From: Gemmatimonadota bacterium
GTDB taxonomy: Bacteria; JBHIER01; G020348925
DNA: 64,000 nt
NCBI GenBank assembly: GCA_020348925.1
Contig: CP070758.1
Span: 3,473,737 to 3,537,736 of the forward strand
Direction: 5' to 3'
The notes beneath the pieces were generated by a model. It worked only from the letters and a program-made list of their open reading frames with translations, searched no databases and had not been told where the DNA came from. Shown here in pieces: positions 36,276 to 43,695 of this stretch; the first letter of the stretch is position 1, and every line of letters begins with the position of its first letter. Both the position numbers and the translations under genes were made by a program.

Positions 36276-37511
36276 CTACTGTCCTCCGCGCACCGGCCAC
36301 ACGGAGAGAAGGTTGCCCTTATTGTAGACAAACTCACGTAAAAATGGATCACAGTCCAGGTTCACGCCCCAGGCGAATTCCGGCAAAGACCAGTAGGTAG
36401 TACTCGACCAGTAGATGCCCGGATACACGCCGGTAAAGGCGCGCGGAGTACCTGAACAGACCGGCTCTGTTCCTTCCGCTAATGCATATAACTCAGTTTT
36501 CGTGGGCAAACGCCAATCGCCAACAACTGAACCATCACTTAGACCTGCATCCAAAGAATCAGGACACAAAACGCCCACACACCTCTGAGCATCATCATGA
36601 TTAGTGCAGTCCTCCCACGGCTTTTCTCCACCCCAGTCAGCCTTTTTTAGCCATACCAAGCATGTCGTCAAATCAGTCACAGTGCCATCCCCATTATCAC
36701 ACCAGCGGGTTCCATTCATGGTGCCTTCGCATGTGCAACCGCCATGAAGATTGCCCGATACGTTGAAGATGTTCTTTCCGTTCTTAATGTTGTCGGCAAT
36801 AAGATCGGCATCGTTGGCCGTAGCTGTTTTCCCGGAATAGAATCCATTCGGGATGGAGAATGTTCTACTCCCTTCAGGTCCTGAGACGTTGCTGCCTTTC
36901 GCCATTGAACCCGTCAGTTCACTACCGTCAACCCAAGCCTTCTTGCCACTGAGAATATCGCCCGCAGTCGCATCACCGGAGCTGGTATTGACCACATTCG
37001 GGTCGCCATCGATGCCGAAGATATTCACTCCGCTCTTGATATTGCCAGCCGCCAAATCTCCATCCTGGGCTGTAGCCGTCTTTCCCGAATAGATCCCGTC
37101 CGGGATTGGAAAAGCCAGCGATCCCTCCGGCCCCAGCACATCGCTGCCTGCCGCGGCCGTACCTGTTTTCGGCCCCCATTCCCCTGAGGTCAATCCCCAG
37201 AAGGTTTTGCCGGACAGGACTTCAGACGCCGTCGCGCCATTGCTATTGTCCATAGCTGGGGCTTTACCCATGATCTCGTTCAGGGTGTGCATGGTCGATG
37301 TCACCGGCCCGGCGGTGGGTTCGGTAAAGGTGCTCTGCGAACCCGCCGTGCCGTCGTTCAGGCGGTTGTAGATGTCCTCAAGAGTATAAGAAGATGTAGC
37401 ACCGGGCGGATTGGTGGGGTCCGTATCCCCGGCATACTCCGACAACGCCAAAACCCATACGGAAAAAAGAATGAACACTATGGCAGCAAGGACTATGTTT
37501 CTCCTACGCAT
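36276..37511 (-). CDS. DUF1566 hypervariable-type surface protein, array member A
   Basis: A 411-residue protein with one N-terminal membrane/signal helix (IVLAAIVFILFSVWVLAL). A conserved SEYAGDTDPTNPPGATSSYTLEDIYNRL segment follows, then GKTFWGLTSGEW and two copies of a ~50-residue repeat (GPEGSLAFPIPDGIYSGKTA..., GPEGSRTFSIPNGFYSGKTA...). The C-terminal DUF1566 domain has a C-type-lectin-like fold (GDGTVTDLTTCLVWLK, GDWRLPTKTELYAL, IYWSSTT, then VWPVRGGQ). The last ~45 residues vary strongly among the five tandem paralogues. AGGAGG precedes the ATG; a short upstream frame overlaps the start. This fold is a common target of diversity-generating retroelements. Confidence 0.8.
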   Translation of the reverse strand: MRRRNIVLAAIVFILFSVWVLALSEYAGDTDPTNPPGATSSYTLEDIYNRLNDGTAGSQSTFTEPTAGPVTSTMHTLNEIMGKAPAMDNSNGATASEVLSGKTFWGLTSGEWGPKTGTAAAGSDVLGPEGSLAFPIPDGIYSGKTATAQDGDLAAGNIKSGVNIFGIDGDPNVVNTSSGDATAGDILSGKKAWVDGSELTGSMAKGSNVSGPEGSRTFSIPNGFYSGKTATANDADLIADNIKNGKNIFNVSGNLHGGCTCEGTMNGTRWCDNGDGTVTDLTTCLVWLKKADWGGEKPWEDCTNHDDAQRCVGVLCPDSLDAGLSDGSVVGDWRLPTKTELYALAEGTEPVCSGTPRAFTGVYPGIYWSSTTYWSLPEFAWGVNLDCDPFLREFVYNKGNLLSVWPVRGGQ

Positions 37512-37560
37512 GATCCAACCTCCTTTCCAAATGCGTGGTGAATGGTGAATTATGAATCAT
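37504..37560 (-). CDS. 18-residue upstream ORF overlapping the start of array gene A
   Basis: AAGGAGG lies 4 bases before an ATG, the frame encodes a peptide ending RRLDHA, and its TAG lies inside codons 2-3 of gene A. The same arrangement precedes array genes B (8 residues) and C (21 residues), all ending RLDHA. It may couple translation or be a by-product of the conserved ribosome site. Confidence 0.35.
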   Translation of the reverse strand: MIHNSPFTTHLERRLDHA

Positions 37561-37582
37561 ACAACCTCCTTATGTTATAGAT

Positions 37583-37790
37583 GATTTGGTTGATGTGTTT
37601 TCCTTTCATCTCTTATCTACATCCCCCTAACCCTCATCAAAGGGGGATTTTTTGTGTGGCCCCCCTTCGAAGGGTAAATTCCAATCTCCCCTTGAGGTTT
37701 GCACCCTCCCATTCCCCACTGAGGGGGGGACGAAGGTTGGTAGTCCCCCCTTGAGGGGGGATTAAGGGGGGTGTTACCCCTACTCCCTTT
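37583..37790. repeat. intergenic repeat block with palindromic CCCCC/GGGGG units
   Basis: Bases 37583-37668 resemble 40030-40114 (both read ..CCCCTAACCC..TCAAAGGGGGA.TTTTTGTGTGGC..). Further C-run and G-run arms (ACTGAGGGGGG, CCCCCCTTGAGGGG) follow to 37790. Such units are typical of dispersed REP-like palindromes. The paired copies imply that the gene B-to-A and D-to-C segments share a duplication history. Confidence 0.6.
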
Positions 37791-37902
37791 CAAAGACCAT
37801 ACATTCATATTCATACATCCATAACCATATTCTCAGAAAAACGGCAAGATCGAATGTCTTGCGGTATATGGGCAGATGCTCGTATCGGGGCATATTTCTC
37901 AT
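37780..37902 (-). pseudogene. truncated DGR accessory gene avd (relic 1)
   Basis: An ATG at 37902 opens a 40-codon frame whose beginning reads RYEHLPIYRKTFDLAVFL, the characteristic N-terminus of DGR Avd proteins. After ~23 residues it runs into unrelated, repeat-derived sequence and stops at 37780; normal Avd has ~120-130 residues. It starts 18 bases after the stop of array gene B, the usual place of avd behind a variable gene. It is non-functional as it stands. The family call rests on memory of the consensus and needs a profile search. Confidence 0.68.
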
Positions 37903-37919
37903 TAATCAAAATAACCAAA

Positions 37920-38753
37920 TCACTGTCCGGCACGCACAGGCCACACACAGTAGTTGGCGTAGCCCTTATTGCCGTGGACCACGTCGCCACTAACCGTGTC
38001 CACGCCATAGGCGTAGTATGGAAAGGTGTAGAATGAAGTACTAGACGACCAGTAGCCGGACTGCACATTATCGAACGGACCTGGTCTGCTGGATAGAATA
38101 TACTCATTTCCATTGGTTATTCCGTCTAATTCATCCACAGTCGGCAGCCGCCAGTCACCCCACACAGAACCATCTGTGAGAGTAGTACCATCATCTCTTA
38201 TTTCTGTTAGAGGTCTCATTATTGCGAGATCCCACTCCATCTTGCCACCTAAATAATTGGCATCTTTCAGCCATACCAAACCCGTGGTCATATCCAGTAC
38301 CGTTCCATCACCTTGGTCACACCAACGAGTGCCGAAGAAATGAACACCATCGGAATACATTGTTCCATTGCAGGCTGACCCACCCGCAGATAACGCGCCG
38401 GTTTGCAGTCCCCATTCTCCCGCATTCACATTCAGCCCCCAGAATTTCTTACCTGCCAAAACTTCGGTAGTTTTGGCACCATAGAGGTTGTTCCTTACCG
38501 GGGCAGCATACCAGATGTCGTTCAGGGTGTGCATGGTCGATGTCACCGGCCCGGTGGTGGGTTCGGTAAAGGTGCTCTGCGCAACCGCCGTGCCATACTT
38601 CAGCCGAAGGAAGATCATCTCCAGAGTGGAGGAATATGTAGCGCCGGGCGGATTGGTGGGATCCGTGTTCCCGGTATACTCCGACAACGCCAAAACCCAT
38701 ACGAAAAACAGTACGAACGCTACGGCAGAAACAACTATGTATCTCCTACGCAT
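37920..38753 (-). CDS. DUF1566 hypervariable-type surface protein, array member B
   Basis: A 277-residue paralogue: membrane/signal helix (IVVSAVAFVLFFVWVLAL), SEYTGNTDPTNPPGATYSSTLEMIFLRL, then directly the DUF1566 domain (RWCDQGDGTVLDMTTGLVWLKD, WGDWRLPTVDELDGI, SGYWSSSTSFYTFPYYAYGVD, CVWPVRAGQ). It lacks the GPEGS-type repeats of member A. It is followed after 18 bases by an avd relic. GGAGG precedes the ATG, and a short upstream frame overlaps it. Probably surface-exposed; the ligand is unknown. Confidence 0.78.
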   Translation of the reverse strand: MRRRYIVVSAVAFVLFFVWVLALSEYTGNTDPTNPPGATYSSTLEMIFLRLKYGTAVAQSTFTEPTTGPVTSTMHTLNDIWYAAPVRNNLYGAKTTEVLAGKKFWGLNVNAGEWGLQTGALSAGGSACNGTMYSDGVHFFGTRWCDQGDGTVLDMTTGLVWLKDANYLGGKMEWDLAIMRPLTEIRDDGTTLTDGSVWGDWRLPTVDELDGITNGNEYILSSRPGPFDNVQSGYWSSSTSFYTFPYYAYGVDTVSGDVVHGNKGYANYCVWPVRAGQ

Positions 38754-38772
38754 GATCCAGCCTCCTTTTCAT
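38746..38772 (-). CDS. 8-residue upstream ORF overlapping the start of array gene B
   Basis: GGGAGGG precedes an ATG; the frame ends RRLDHA and its TAG falls within the first codons of gene B. See the equivalent before genes A and C. Very short, so only tentative. Confidence 0.25.
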   Translation of the reverse strand: MKRRLDHA

Positions 38773-38872
38773 TCTAACCCTCCCTGTGAATGGTGAAAAG
38801 ATACTTGTGTGATATAATTTATATCATTTGAATCCCCGATCGGAGTCGAGGACAAGCTTTAGATTTAAGCGT

Positions 38873-39952
38873 CTATTGTCCACCGCGTACCGGCCACACA
38901 GAACAATTGTCATTTTGTTGTATTAAGTCAAAGACTCCCACATCGCCATCACTCAGGCTTACGTAATAGAAACCATGTTCACCAGGGTCCAAAGTACTCG
39001 TGCAGAAAGGAAGCCCAGTGAATACACTAAACGGATGCCCTGCAGGAAGAGCAGGTCCACTCTGTGTAAGATCAATCAAACTATGCAGCTCATTCACATT
39101 AGGCAGACGCCAGTCGTCGTAACCAGCAAATGAAAAATCGTTGCAGAAGTTAAGGGCGTCAATAACGCGATGGATTGCATGAGGAGCTCCTTTTGTCCAC
39201 ATCAGGCGGGTCCAGTTGTCGGTGACCGTATCATCACCATGGTCTGTGAATCGAGCTCCCGTAAATCCGTAAACAGTATACGCACCACGAACACCAGTGC
39301 TCGGCGACCACTCTGGTAATACACCGAGTTGATACTCCCCATCCTGTCCGGTGCCTTCGCAGGGTATAACCAGACCCTCATCGTTTAAACATTTAGTTAC
39401 CCCTGTTTTCGGGACTCTTGCTGCTCCGCTGGCTTCAATGAGGGTACCTGAGACTCCGAAGATGTCAATTCCGCTTCTGATATTTCCCTCCAGCAGGTCT
39501 CCATCTTGGGCCGTGGCCGTTTTCCCGGAATAGACACCATCAGGGATTGGAAAAGCTATCGATCCCTCCGCTCCCAGCACATCGCTTCCTGCCGCGGCTG
39601 TTCCTGTTTGTGTCCCCCATTCTCCCGAGGTCAGCCCCCAGAAAGTTTTGCCACTGAGCACATCCGCTGCGGTAGCGCCATTGGCTTCATCAACAGCAGG
39701 GGCTTCCCCCAAGATGTCATTCAGAGTGTGCATCGTCGCTGTGCCCAGTCCGTCGGTAGGTTCCGTAAATGGTCTCGGTCCATCCTCCGCGCCAGTAACC
39801 AAGCGATTATAGATGTCCTCCAGAGAGTAAGAGGATGTAGACCCCGGTGGATAGGTGGGATCAGAATCACCAGCATACTCCGACAACGCCAAAACCCATA
39901 CGGAAAACACGACAAGCACTACGGCAGCAAAGACTATGTGTCTCCTACGCAT
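38873..39952 (-). CDS. DUF1566 hypervariable-type surface protein, array member C
   Basis: A 359-residue paralogue with signal helix (IVFAAVVLVVFSVWVLAL), SEYAGDSDPTYPPGSTSSYSLEDIYNRL, one GAEGSIAFPIPDGVYSGKTA repeat and a DUF1566 domain (DHGDDTVTDNWTRLMWTKG, YDDWRLPNVNELHSLID, ..SVWPVRGGQ). Its C-terminus diverges most: the YWSSTT segment is replaced by FCTSTLDPGEHGFYYVSLSDGDVG. The ATG at 39952 is used because all five paralogues start with M-R-x-R after a GGAGG site. The downstream 119 bases carry a 47-base element shared with member E (38824-38870). Confidence 0.76.
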   Translation of the reverse strand: MRRRHIVFAAVVLVVFSVWVLALSEYAGDSDPTYPPGSTSSYSLEDIYNRLVTGAEDGPRPFTEPTDGLGTATMHTLNDILGEAPAVDEANGATAADVLSGKTFWGLTSGEWGTQTGTAAAGSDVLGAEGSIAFPIPDGVYSGKTATAQDGDLLEGNIRSGIDIFGVSGTLIEASGAARVPKTGVTKCLNDEGLVIPCEGTGQDGEYQLGVLPEWSPSTGVRGAYTVYGFTGARFTDHGDDTVTDNWTRLMWTKGAPHAIHRVIDALNFCNDFSFAGYDDWRLPNVNELHSLIDLTQSGPALPAGHPFSVFTGLPFCTSTLDPGEHGFYYVSLSDGDVGVFDLIQQNDNCSVWPVRGGQ

Positions 39953-40010
39953 GATCCAGCCTCCATTCATATAGGGAATTGTAAATAAAGAACTGTCCAG
40001 TATCAATCAT
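39945..40010 (-). CDS. 21-residue upstream ORF overlapping the start of array gene C
   Basis: AGGAGG lies 4 bases before the ATG, as before gene A. The peptide ends WRLDHA and its TAG lies inside gene C. Conservation of arrangement, not of the middle residues, is the main support. Confidence 0.35.
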   Translation of the reverse strand: MIDTGQFFIYNSLYEWRLDHA

Positions 40011-40029
40011 GTGACCTCCTTCTGGTATA

Positions 40030-40114
40030 GATAATTTTGTTGATGCATTTTCTGTCATCTCTTTTACATTCCCCTAACCCCCTTCAAAGGGGGAATTTTT
40101 GTGTGGCACCCCTT
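40030..40114. repeat. second copy of the ~85-bp intergenic repeat
   Basis: Similar to 37583-37668 over its whole length, and it directly abuts avd relic 2. It contains CCCCTAACCC and AAAGGGGGAATTTTTGTGTGGC. Confidence 0.6.
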
Positions 40115-40162
40115 CAAATCATACGCCTCACGAAAAATGGGCAGGTGTTCATACCGGGCCAT
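40115..40162 (-). pseudogene. truncated DGR accessory gene avd (relic 2)
   Basis: From the ATG at 40162 the reverse strand reads RYEHLPIFREAYDL, again the Avd N-terminus, for 16 codons before the frame enters the shared intergenic repeat. It lies 114 bases after the stop of array gene D. It differs from relic 1 at several residues (IFREAY vs IYRKTF), so it is an independent or older copy. It has no possible function. The call is stronger for occurring twice in the same array. Confidence 0.65.
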
Positions 40163-40275
40163 TCTGTCTACTCATCCTTATCACTTTATTGATTCAATGC
40201 TCCTCGAAATCCTCGCGGGCAAGTGGGGACACCCCCCTTGCATCCCCCCAACAAAGTATCAAAGTACCAAAGACT

Positions 40276-41112
40276 CTACTGTTCTCCACGCACCGGCCAC
40301 ACAAATGGGACGCTGTAGCTCTTATTGAAGTGGTGCACGGAGCCATCGGACATGACCACGATCCAGGCGTAGTTCGGAAGGTCCGCTAAGGTAGTACTCG
40401 ACCAGTAGCTGCCCAACTCCACGCCGGAAAAGGCGCGCGGAGTATCTGAACGGACTTGCTCTGTTCCGTGCGTTAAATCATACAACTCTGTTTTCGTAGG
40501 CAACCGCCAATCGCCTTCTGTAGAACCATCGCTCAAGTCTGCACCAGCACTTCCAGCCTTCAAAATGCCTGCTCGCGTATGAGCATCATCATAACCAATG
40601 CCGTCCACCCACATTTTTTGCCCACCCCAGTCAGCCTTTTTCAACCATACCAGGCATGTGGTCAAATCTGTCACTGTCCCATCTCCATTATCACACCACC
40701 GGGTTCCATTCATGGTGCCGGTGCATGTGCAACCGCCATGAAGACTACCGGTTTCCTCCCCCCAGTCACTGCCATCACTACCGTCGGTGCGTAAACTCCA
40801 ATACTTCTTGCCATGTGCCACTTCCGCTTTAGTGGCTCCATAGGTGTTGTCCGCAACTGGCGCCTTGTCCATGATGTCATTCAGAGTGTGCATCGTCGCT
40901 GTGCCCGGTCCGTCGGTAGGTTCCGTAAATGGTCTCGGTCCATCCTCCGCGCCAGTAACCAAGCGATTATAGATGTCCTCCAGAGAGTAGGAGGATGTAG
41001 ACTCCGGTGGATAGGTGGGATCAGAATCTCCAGCATACTCCGACAACGCCAAAACCCATACTACTAACAGGACAAACATTACGGCGGCAAGGACTCTGTG
41101 TCTGCTTCGCAT
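40276..41112 (-). CDS. DUF1566 hypervariable-type surface protein, array member D
   Basis: A 278-residue paralogue: signal helix (VLAAVMFVLLVVWVLAL), SEYAGDSDPTYPPESTSSYSLEDIYNRL, GKKYWSLRTDGSDGSDWGEETG, then a DUF1566 domain nearly matching member A in its first half (NGTRWCDNGDGTVTDLTTCLVWLKKADWGGQK) but with a different tail (SYWSSTTLADLPNYAWIVVMSDG...VWPVRGEQ). Compared with member E, 10 of 13 differing codons in 40309-40368 keep the third base. AGGAGG precedes the ATG at 41112; an in-frame ATG 7 codons upstream is possible. Confidence 0.8.
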   Translation of the reverse strand: MRSRHRVLAAVMFVLLVVWVLALSEYAGDSDPTYPPESTSSYSLEDIYNRLVTGAEDGPRPFTEPTDGPGTATMHTLNDIMDKAPVADNTYGATKAEVAHGKKYWSLRTDGSDGSDWGEETGSLHGGCTCTGTMNGTRWCDNGDGTVTDLTTCLVWLKKADWGGQKMWVDGIGYDDAHTRAGILKAGSAGADLSDGSTEGDWRLPTKTELYDLTHGTEQVRSDTPRAFSGVELGSYWSSTTLADLPNYAWIVVMSDGSVHHFNKSYSVPFVWPVRGEQ

Positions 41113-41188
41113 GATGTAACCTCCTTTCATTTTTCCCTTATCATGAGTCACCTAAGCTGAGCGATTTAATAAGCATACTTTGCATAAA

Positions 41189-41276
41189 TGTCATTCTGAA
41201 CTGAGCAAAGCGAAGTGAAGAATCTTACTCGAATGGTGGGAGATTCTTCGCCCGATAAATCGGACTCAGAATGACA
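41189..41276. repeat. 88-bp palindromic element bounded by TGTCATTCTGA / TCAGAATGACA
   Basis: Outer arms are perfectly complementary over 11 bases, with inner arms GAAGAATCTTA / AGATTCTTC. It is of the same TGTCATT-type class as the elements at 31602 and 43482 and lies between array genes E and D. Confidence 0.7.
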
Positions 41277-41345
41277 GTTACGTCAGACTTTGCGCCAGGA
41301 ATCGCTCAATTCGAATTTCATTTAGATTTCAATTCCATTCTGTTT

Positions 41346-41392
41346 ATCATTTGGATCCCCGATCGGAGTCGAGGACAAGCTTGGGATTTAAG
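41346..41392. repeat. 47-base element shared behind array genes E and C
   Basis: The sequence ATCATTTG.ATCCCCGATCGGAGTCGAGG..AAGCTT..GATTTAAG occurs immediately downstream of member E and again at 38824-38870 downstream of member C, with few differences. It shows that these two 3' ends were duplicated together. Confidence 0.6.
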
Positions 41393-41393
41393 G

Positions 41394-42299
41394 TTACTCT
41401 CCTCCGCGTACACGCCACAACAAGTAGAATTCGGTTTTAACGTAGAAGTCCACGGAGCCATCTTCCAAGTCCACGGCCCAGGCGTAGACCGAAGTCGGAA
41501 CGTCCTCGAACGTAGTACTCGACCAGTAGAGGCTCGACTGCACGCCGGTAAACGGATGACCGGCTGGCAGATAAGGTGAGGAGAGGCCTGGATCAAAAAG
41601 GCTCCGCAACTCATTTATATTCGGCATCCGCCAGTCGCTGTAACCAGCAAATGAAGATTTGCTTTCGGAAATGGCCATTTCCCAAGGAGTAGGCGGCCAG
41701 TAGGCACTTTTTGTCCACATCAAGCCGGTCAGATTGTCCGTCACCGTCCCATCCCCATTGTCCGTAAACTGCGCCGTTCCATCATAACACTTGAACGACG
41801 CCCGATTATAACCCCCGAAGGAAGAACCAGGCCATGAAAGCACCACGACGGGCAGACCCCCATTCCGGTAGTACCCGTCATCTCCTGTGACATACGAGAC
41901 AACCTGCCCGGTTTTCGCTACATATTGAGGCGCTGTGCCCGTTTGCAATCCCCAACTACTGCCACCACTGCCGTCGGTGCGTAAGCTCCAATACTTCTTG
42001 CCACATGCCACATCCGCTTTGGTGGCTCCATCTGTGTTATCCGCAACCGGGGCCTTGTCCATGATCTGATTCAGAGTGTACATGGTACTCCCCGGCCCAC
42101 TGGTGGGTTCCGTAAAGGTACTTTGTGTACCGTCCGCTCCGGTGTCCAGCCGGTTGTAGATGTCCTCAAGAGTATAAGAAGATGTAGCACCGGGCGGATT
42201 GGTGGGGTCCGTGTTCCCGGCATACTCCGACAACGCCAAAACCCATACGAAAAACAGAACGAACATTACGACAGCAAGGACTATGTTTCTCCTACGCAT
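41394..42299 (-). CDS. DUF1566 hypervariable-type surface protein, array member E (first in transcription order)
   Basis: A 301-residue paralogue: signal helix (IVLAVVMFVLFFVWVLAL), SEYAGNTDPTNPPGATSSYTLEDIYNRL, GKKYWSLRTDGSGGSSWGLQTG, a short linker and the DUF1566 domain (QFTDNGDGTVTDNLTGLMWTK, YSDWRMPNINELRSLFD, LYWSSTTFEDVPTSVYAWAVD, LLWRVRGGE). In the tail the invariant codons shared with member D almost all lack adenine while the variable ones mostly end in C. AAGGAGG precedes the ATG. A strong promoter lies ~960 bases upstream. Confidence 0.8.
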   Translation of the reverse strand: MRRRNIVLAVVMFVLFFVWVLALSEYAGNTDPTNPPGATSSYTLEDIYNRLDTGADGTQSTFTEPTSGPGSTMYTLNQIMDKAPVADNTDGATKADVACGKKYWSLRTDGSGGSSWGLQTGTAPQYVAKTGQVVSYVTGDDGYYRNGGLPVVVLSWPGSSFGGYNRASFKCYDGTAQFTDNGDGTVTDNLTGLMWTKSAYWPPTPWEMAISESKSSFAGYSDWRMPNINELRSLFDPGLSSPYLPAGHPFTGVQSSLYWSSTTFEDVPTSVYAWAVDLEDGSVDFYVKTEFYLLWRVRGGE

Positions 42300-42330
42300 G
42301 ATCCAACCTCCTTCCTATTTAACAGAAATT

Positions 42331-42425
42331 GAAAAAATCAAACATCAAAAAGCAAAATGACAGATCAAAATGCAAAATCATTTCTTTCCTTTCAAATATT
42401 TGGGGTCACATCTTTGATCTTTGAT
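42331..42425. repeat. gene-less copy of the four-helix-bundle cassette flanks
   Basis: AATCAAACATC.AAAAGCAAAATGACAGAT.AAAATGCAAAAT..TTTCCTTTCA closely matches 35829-35893, then continues with the CTTTGATCTTTGA tract found at the other end of the cassette. It looks like an empty or deleted site. Confidence 0.6.
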
Positions 42426-43267
42426 CTTCTCTCTGTTTTGTCAATCTTATCCCTAACACCCCCCTGTTATTCCGAAAAAAGCCAGGCCGCATCGAAGATC
42501 TGTCAATGGTAACAAACCAGATTTCTCCACTCATCCCGCCTTGGCGGGATTCCGTCGAAAGGACACATCATTTGTCCCACTCGTATCCCCGAATCCTTGG
42601 CCCCTTGAATCCTCTATATTAAGGGTCACCGCCTTGATCTTTGATCCTTTCTCTGTCATGTCACTCTTTTTCTTAACACCCCCCTGTAGTCCCCCCATGA
42701 TATGGGGGACGATGAGAAGTCCACCTTTCGTATAGAAACCACCTCTAAAAGTTCCCCGTTTGTAAAGGAGCCACACCTCAAGTCCCCCTTTCGTAAAGGG
42801 GGATTTAGGGGGATTTTATAAAGGAAATGTTTTTTCATTGAAACAATCCCCTCTAACTCCCCTTTGAAAAAGGGGGGAACATTTTCCGCATCAACACAAG
42901 ATATTCCCTCATCATGGTGGAATTGTTGTTATGAAAATAACCCCTGAGACCCTCAGATAACGTCCGTGATACAGAAAGCTATATACTTTTTCCGTTCTCC
43001 GTTTTCCCTTAGATTCCCCCGAATCCTTGAACCCTTGAATCCTTTAATTACAACAAAAAAACACCTTCTCCCTCATTCATTCAAACGAGGTACAGAAGGC
43101 GTTCTATACTCTGACGGAAAGATGGCTGCCGTAACCACCCTTCCTCCTTTCATGAAGTCGTCCCTGTTAACTCAAGTAAACCATGAAGCGGATATAATAT
43201 TTTAGGTTAAAGGGATCGCGGGTTGAAACTTTGTCCGCATGCATACCCTCTCTTATATTCAGTTTTG

Positions 43268-43296
43268 ATATTATGCAATTATATGTAAAATGTCAA
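43268..43296 (-). promoter_or_regulatory. strong promoter upstream of the DUF1566 array
   Basis: Reverse strand: TTGACA (43296-43291), 17-base spacer, TAATAT (43273-43268). The first large gene downstream is array member E at 42299. Confidence 0.6.
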
Positions 43297-43481
43297 GCAT
43301 TTTTTTTTATAATTTTTATGCTTTCCTCCAACAGATACTTTATGATCAATTTAGCTAATTTGTTGATAAAATATTAAGTTAATTGAACTGCTCTTCTGAG
43401 AGTTGAACTCCCACCGATTTGTCGATTTGTTGGGATAGGCATACAACTCATGCCCCAGCATGGGATGACAGATACTGTGCC

Positions 43482-43554
43482 TGTCTTTGCGAGTGAAGCG
43501 GAGAAATCCGGGGTTGGCAGCACGGACAGATTACTCGTTACACTCGAAATGACA
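43482..43554. repeat. 73-bp palindromic element bounded by TGTCTTTGCGAGTG / CACTCGAAATGACA
   Basis: Complementary ends and a GAGAAATCC / GGACAGATT middle place it in the widespread class of GTCATTGCGAG-type miniature elements. It is non-coding. Confidence 0.6.
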
Positions 43555-43592
43555 AAGAGGTGTGAATCTTTGGATTCAAATCCGCACAAAAG

Positions 43593-43629
43593 AAAACCTC
43601 CCGGAAGTTCCAACCCCGGGAGGTTATTT
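43593..43629 (-). terminator. hairpin terminator of the 43696-46695 gene
   Basis: Perfect arms AACCTCCCGG / CCGGGAGGTT with flanking A and T tracts. It is closely similar to the terminator at 34362. Confidence 0.75.
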
Positions 43630-43695
43630 GTTAGATCCTTCGACGAAGCTCAGGACATGCTTTTCGATCCTTCGACAAACTCGGGGCATGCTTTT

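Larger units (their letters stand above)
42300..43481. other. 1.2-kb non-coding region upstream of the DUF1566 array
   Basis: I see no gene here. It contains a gene-less copy of the four-helix-bundle flanks (42331-42425), an imperfect ~65-bp direct repeat (42405-42470 and 42622-42690, both with CTTTGATC and CACCCCCCTGT), C-run/G-run palindromes (42660-42875), CCTTGAATCC-type simple repeats (42585 and 43013), and a strong reverse-strand promoter (43268-43296). The ~960 bases between that promoter and gene E would be transcribed. Confidence 0.6.

Noticed and set aside
37811-38113. Reverse frame of 100 codons overlapping gene B and avd relic 1
   Set aside because: It is out of frame with both gene B and the Avd-like reading, and has no motif.
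42660-42875. Possible CRISPR array in the C-run/G-run repeats
   Set aside because: Spacing and units are irregular and palindromic, with no constant repeat-spacer pattern.
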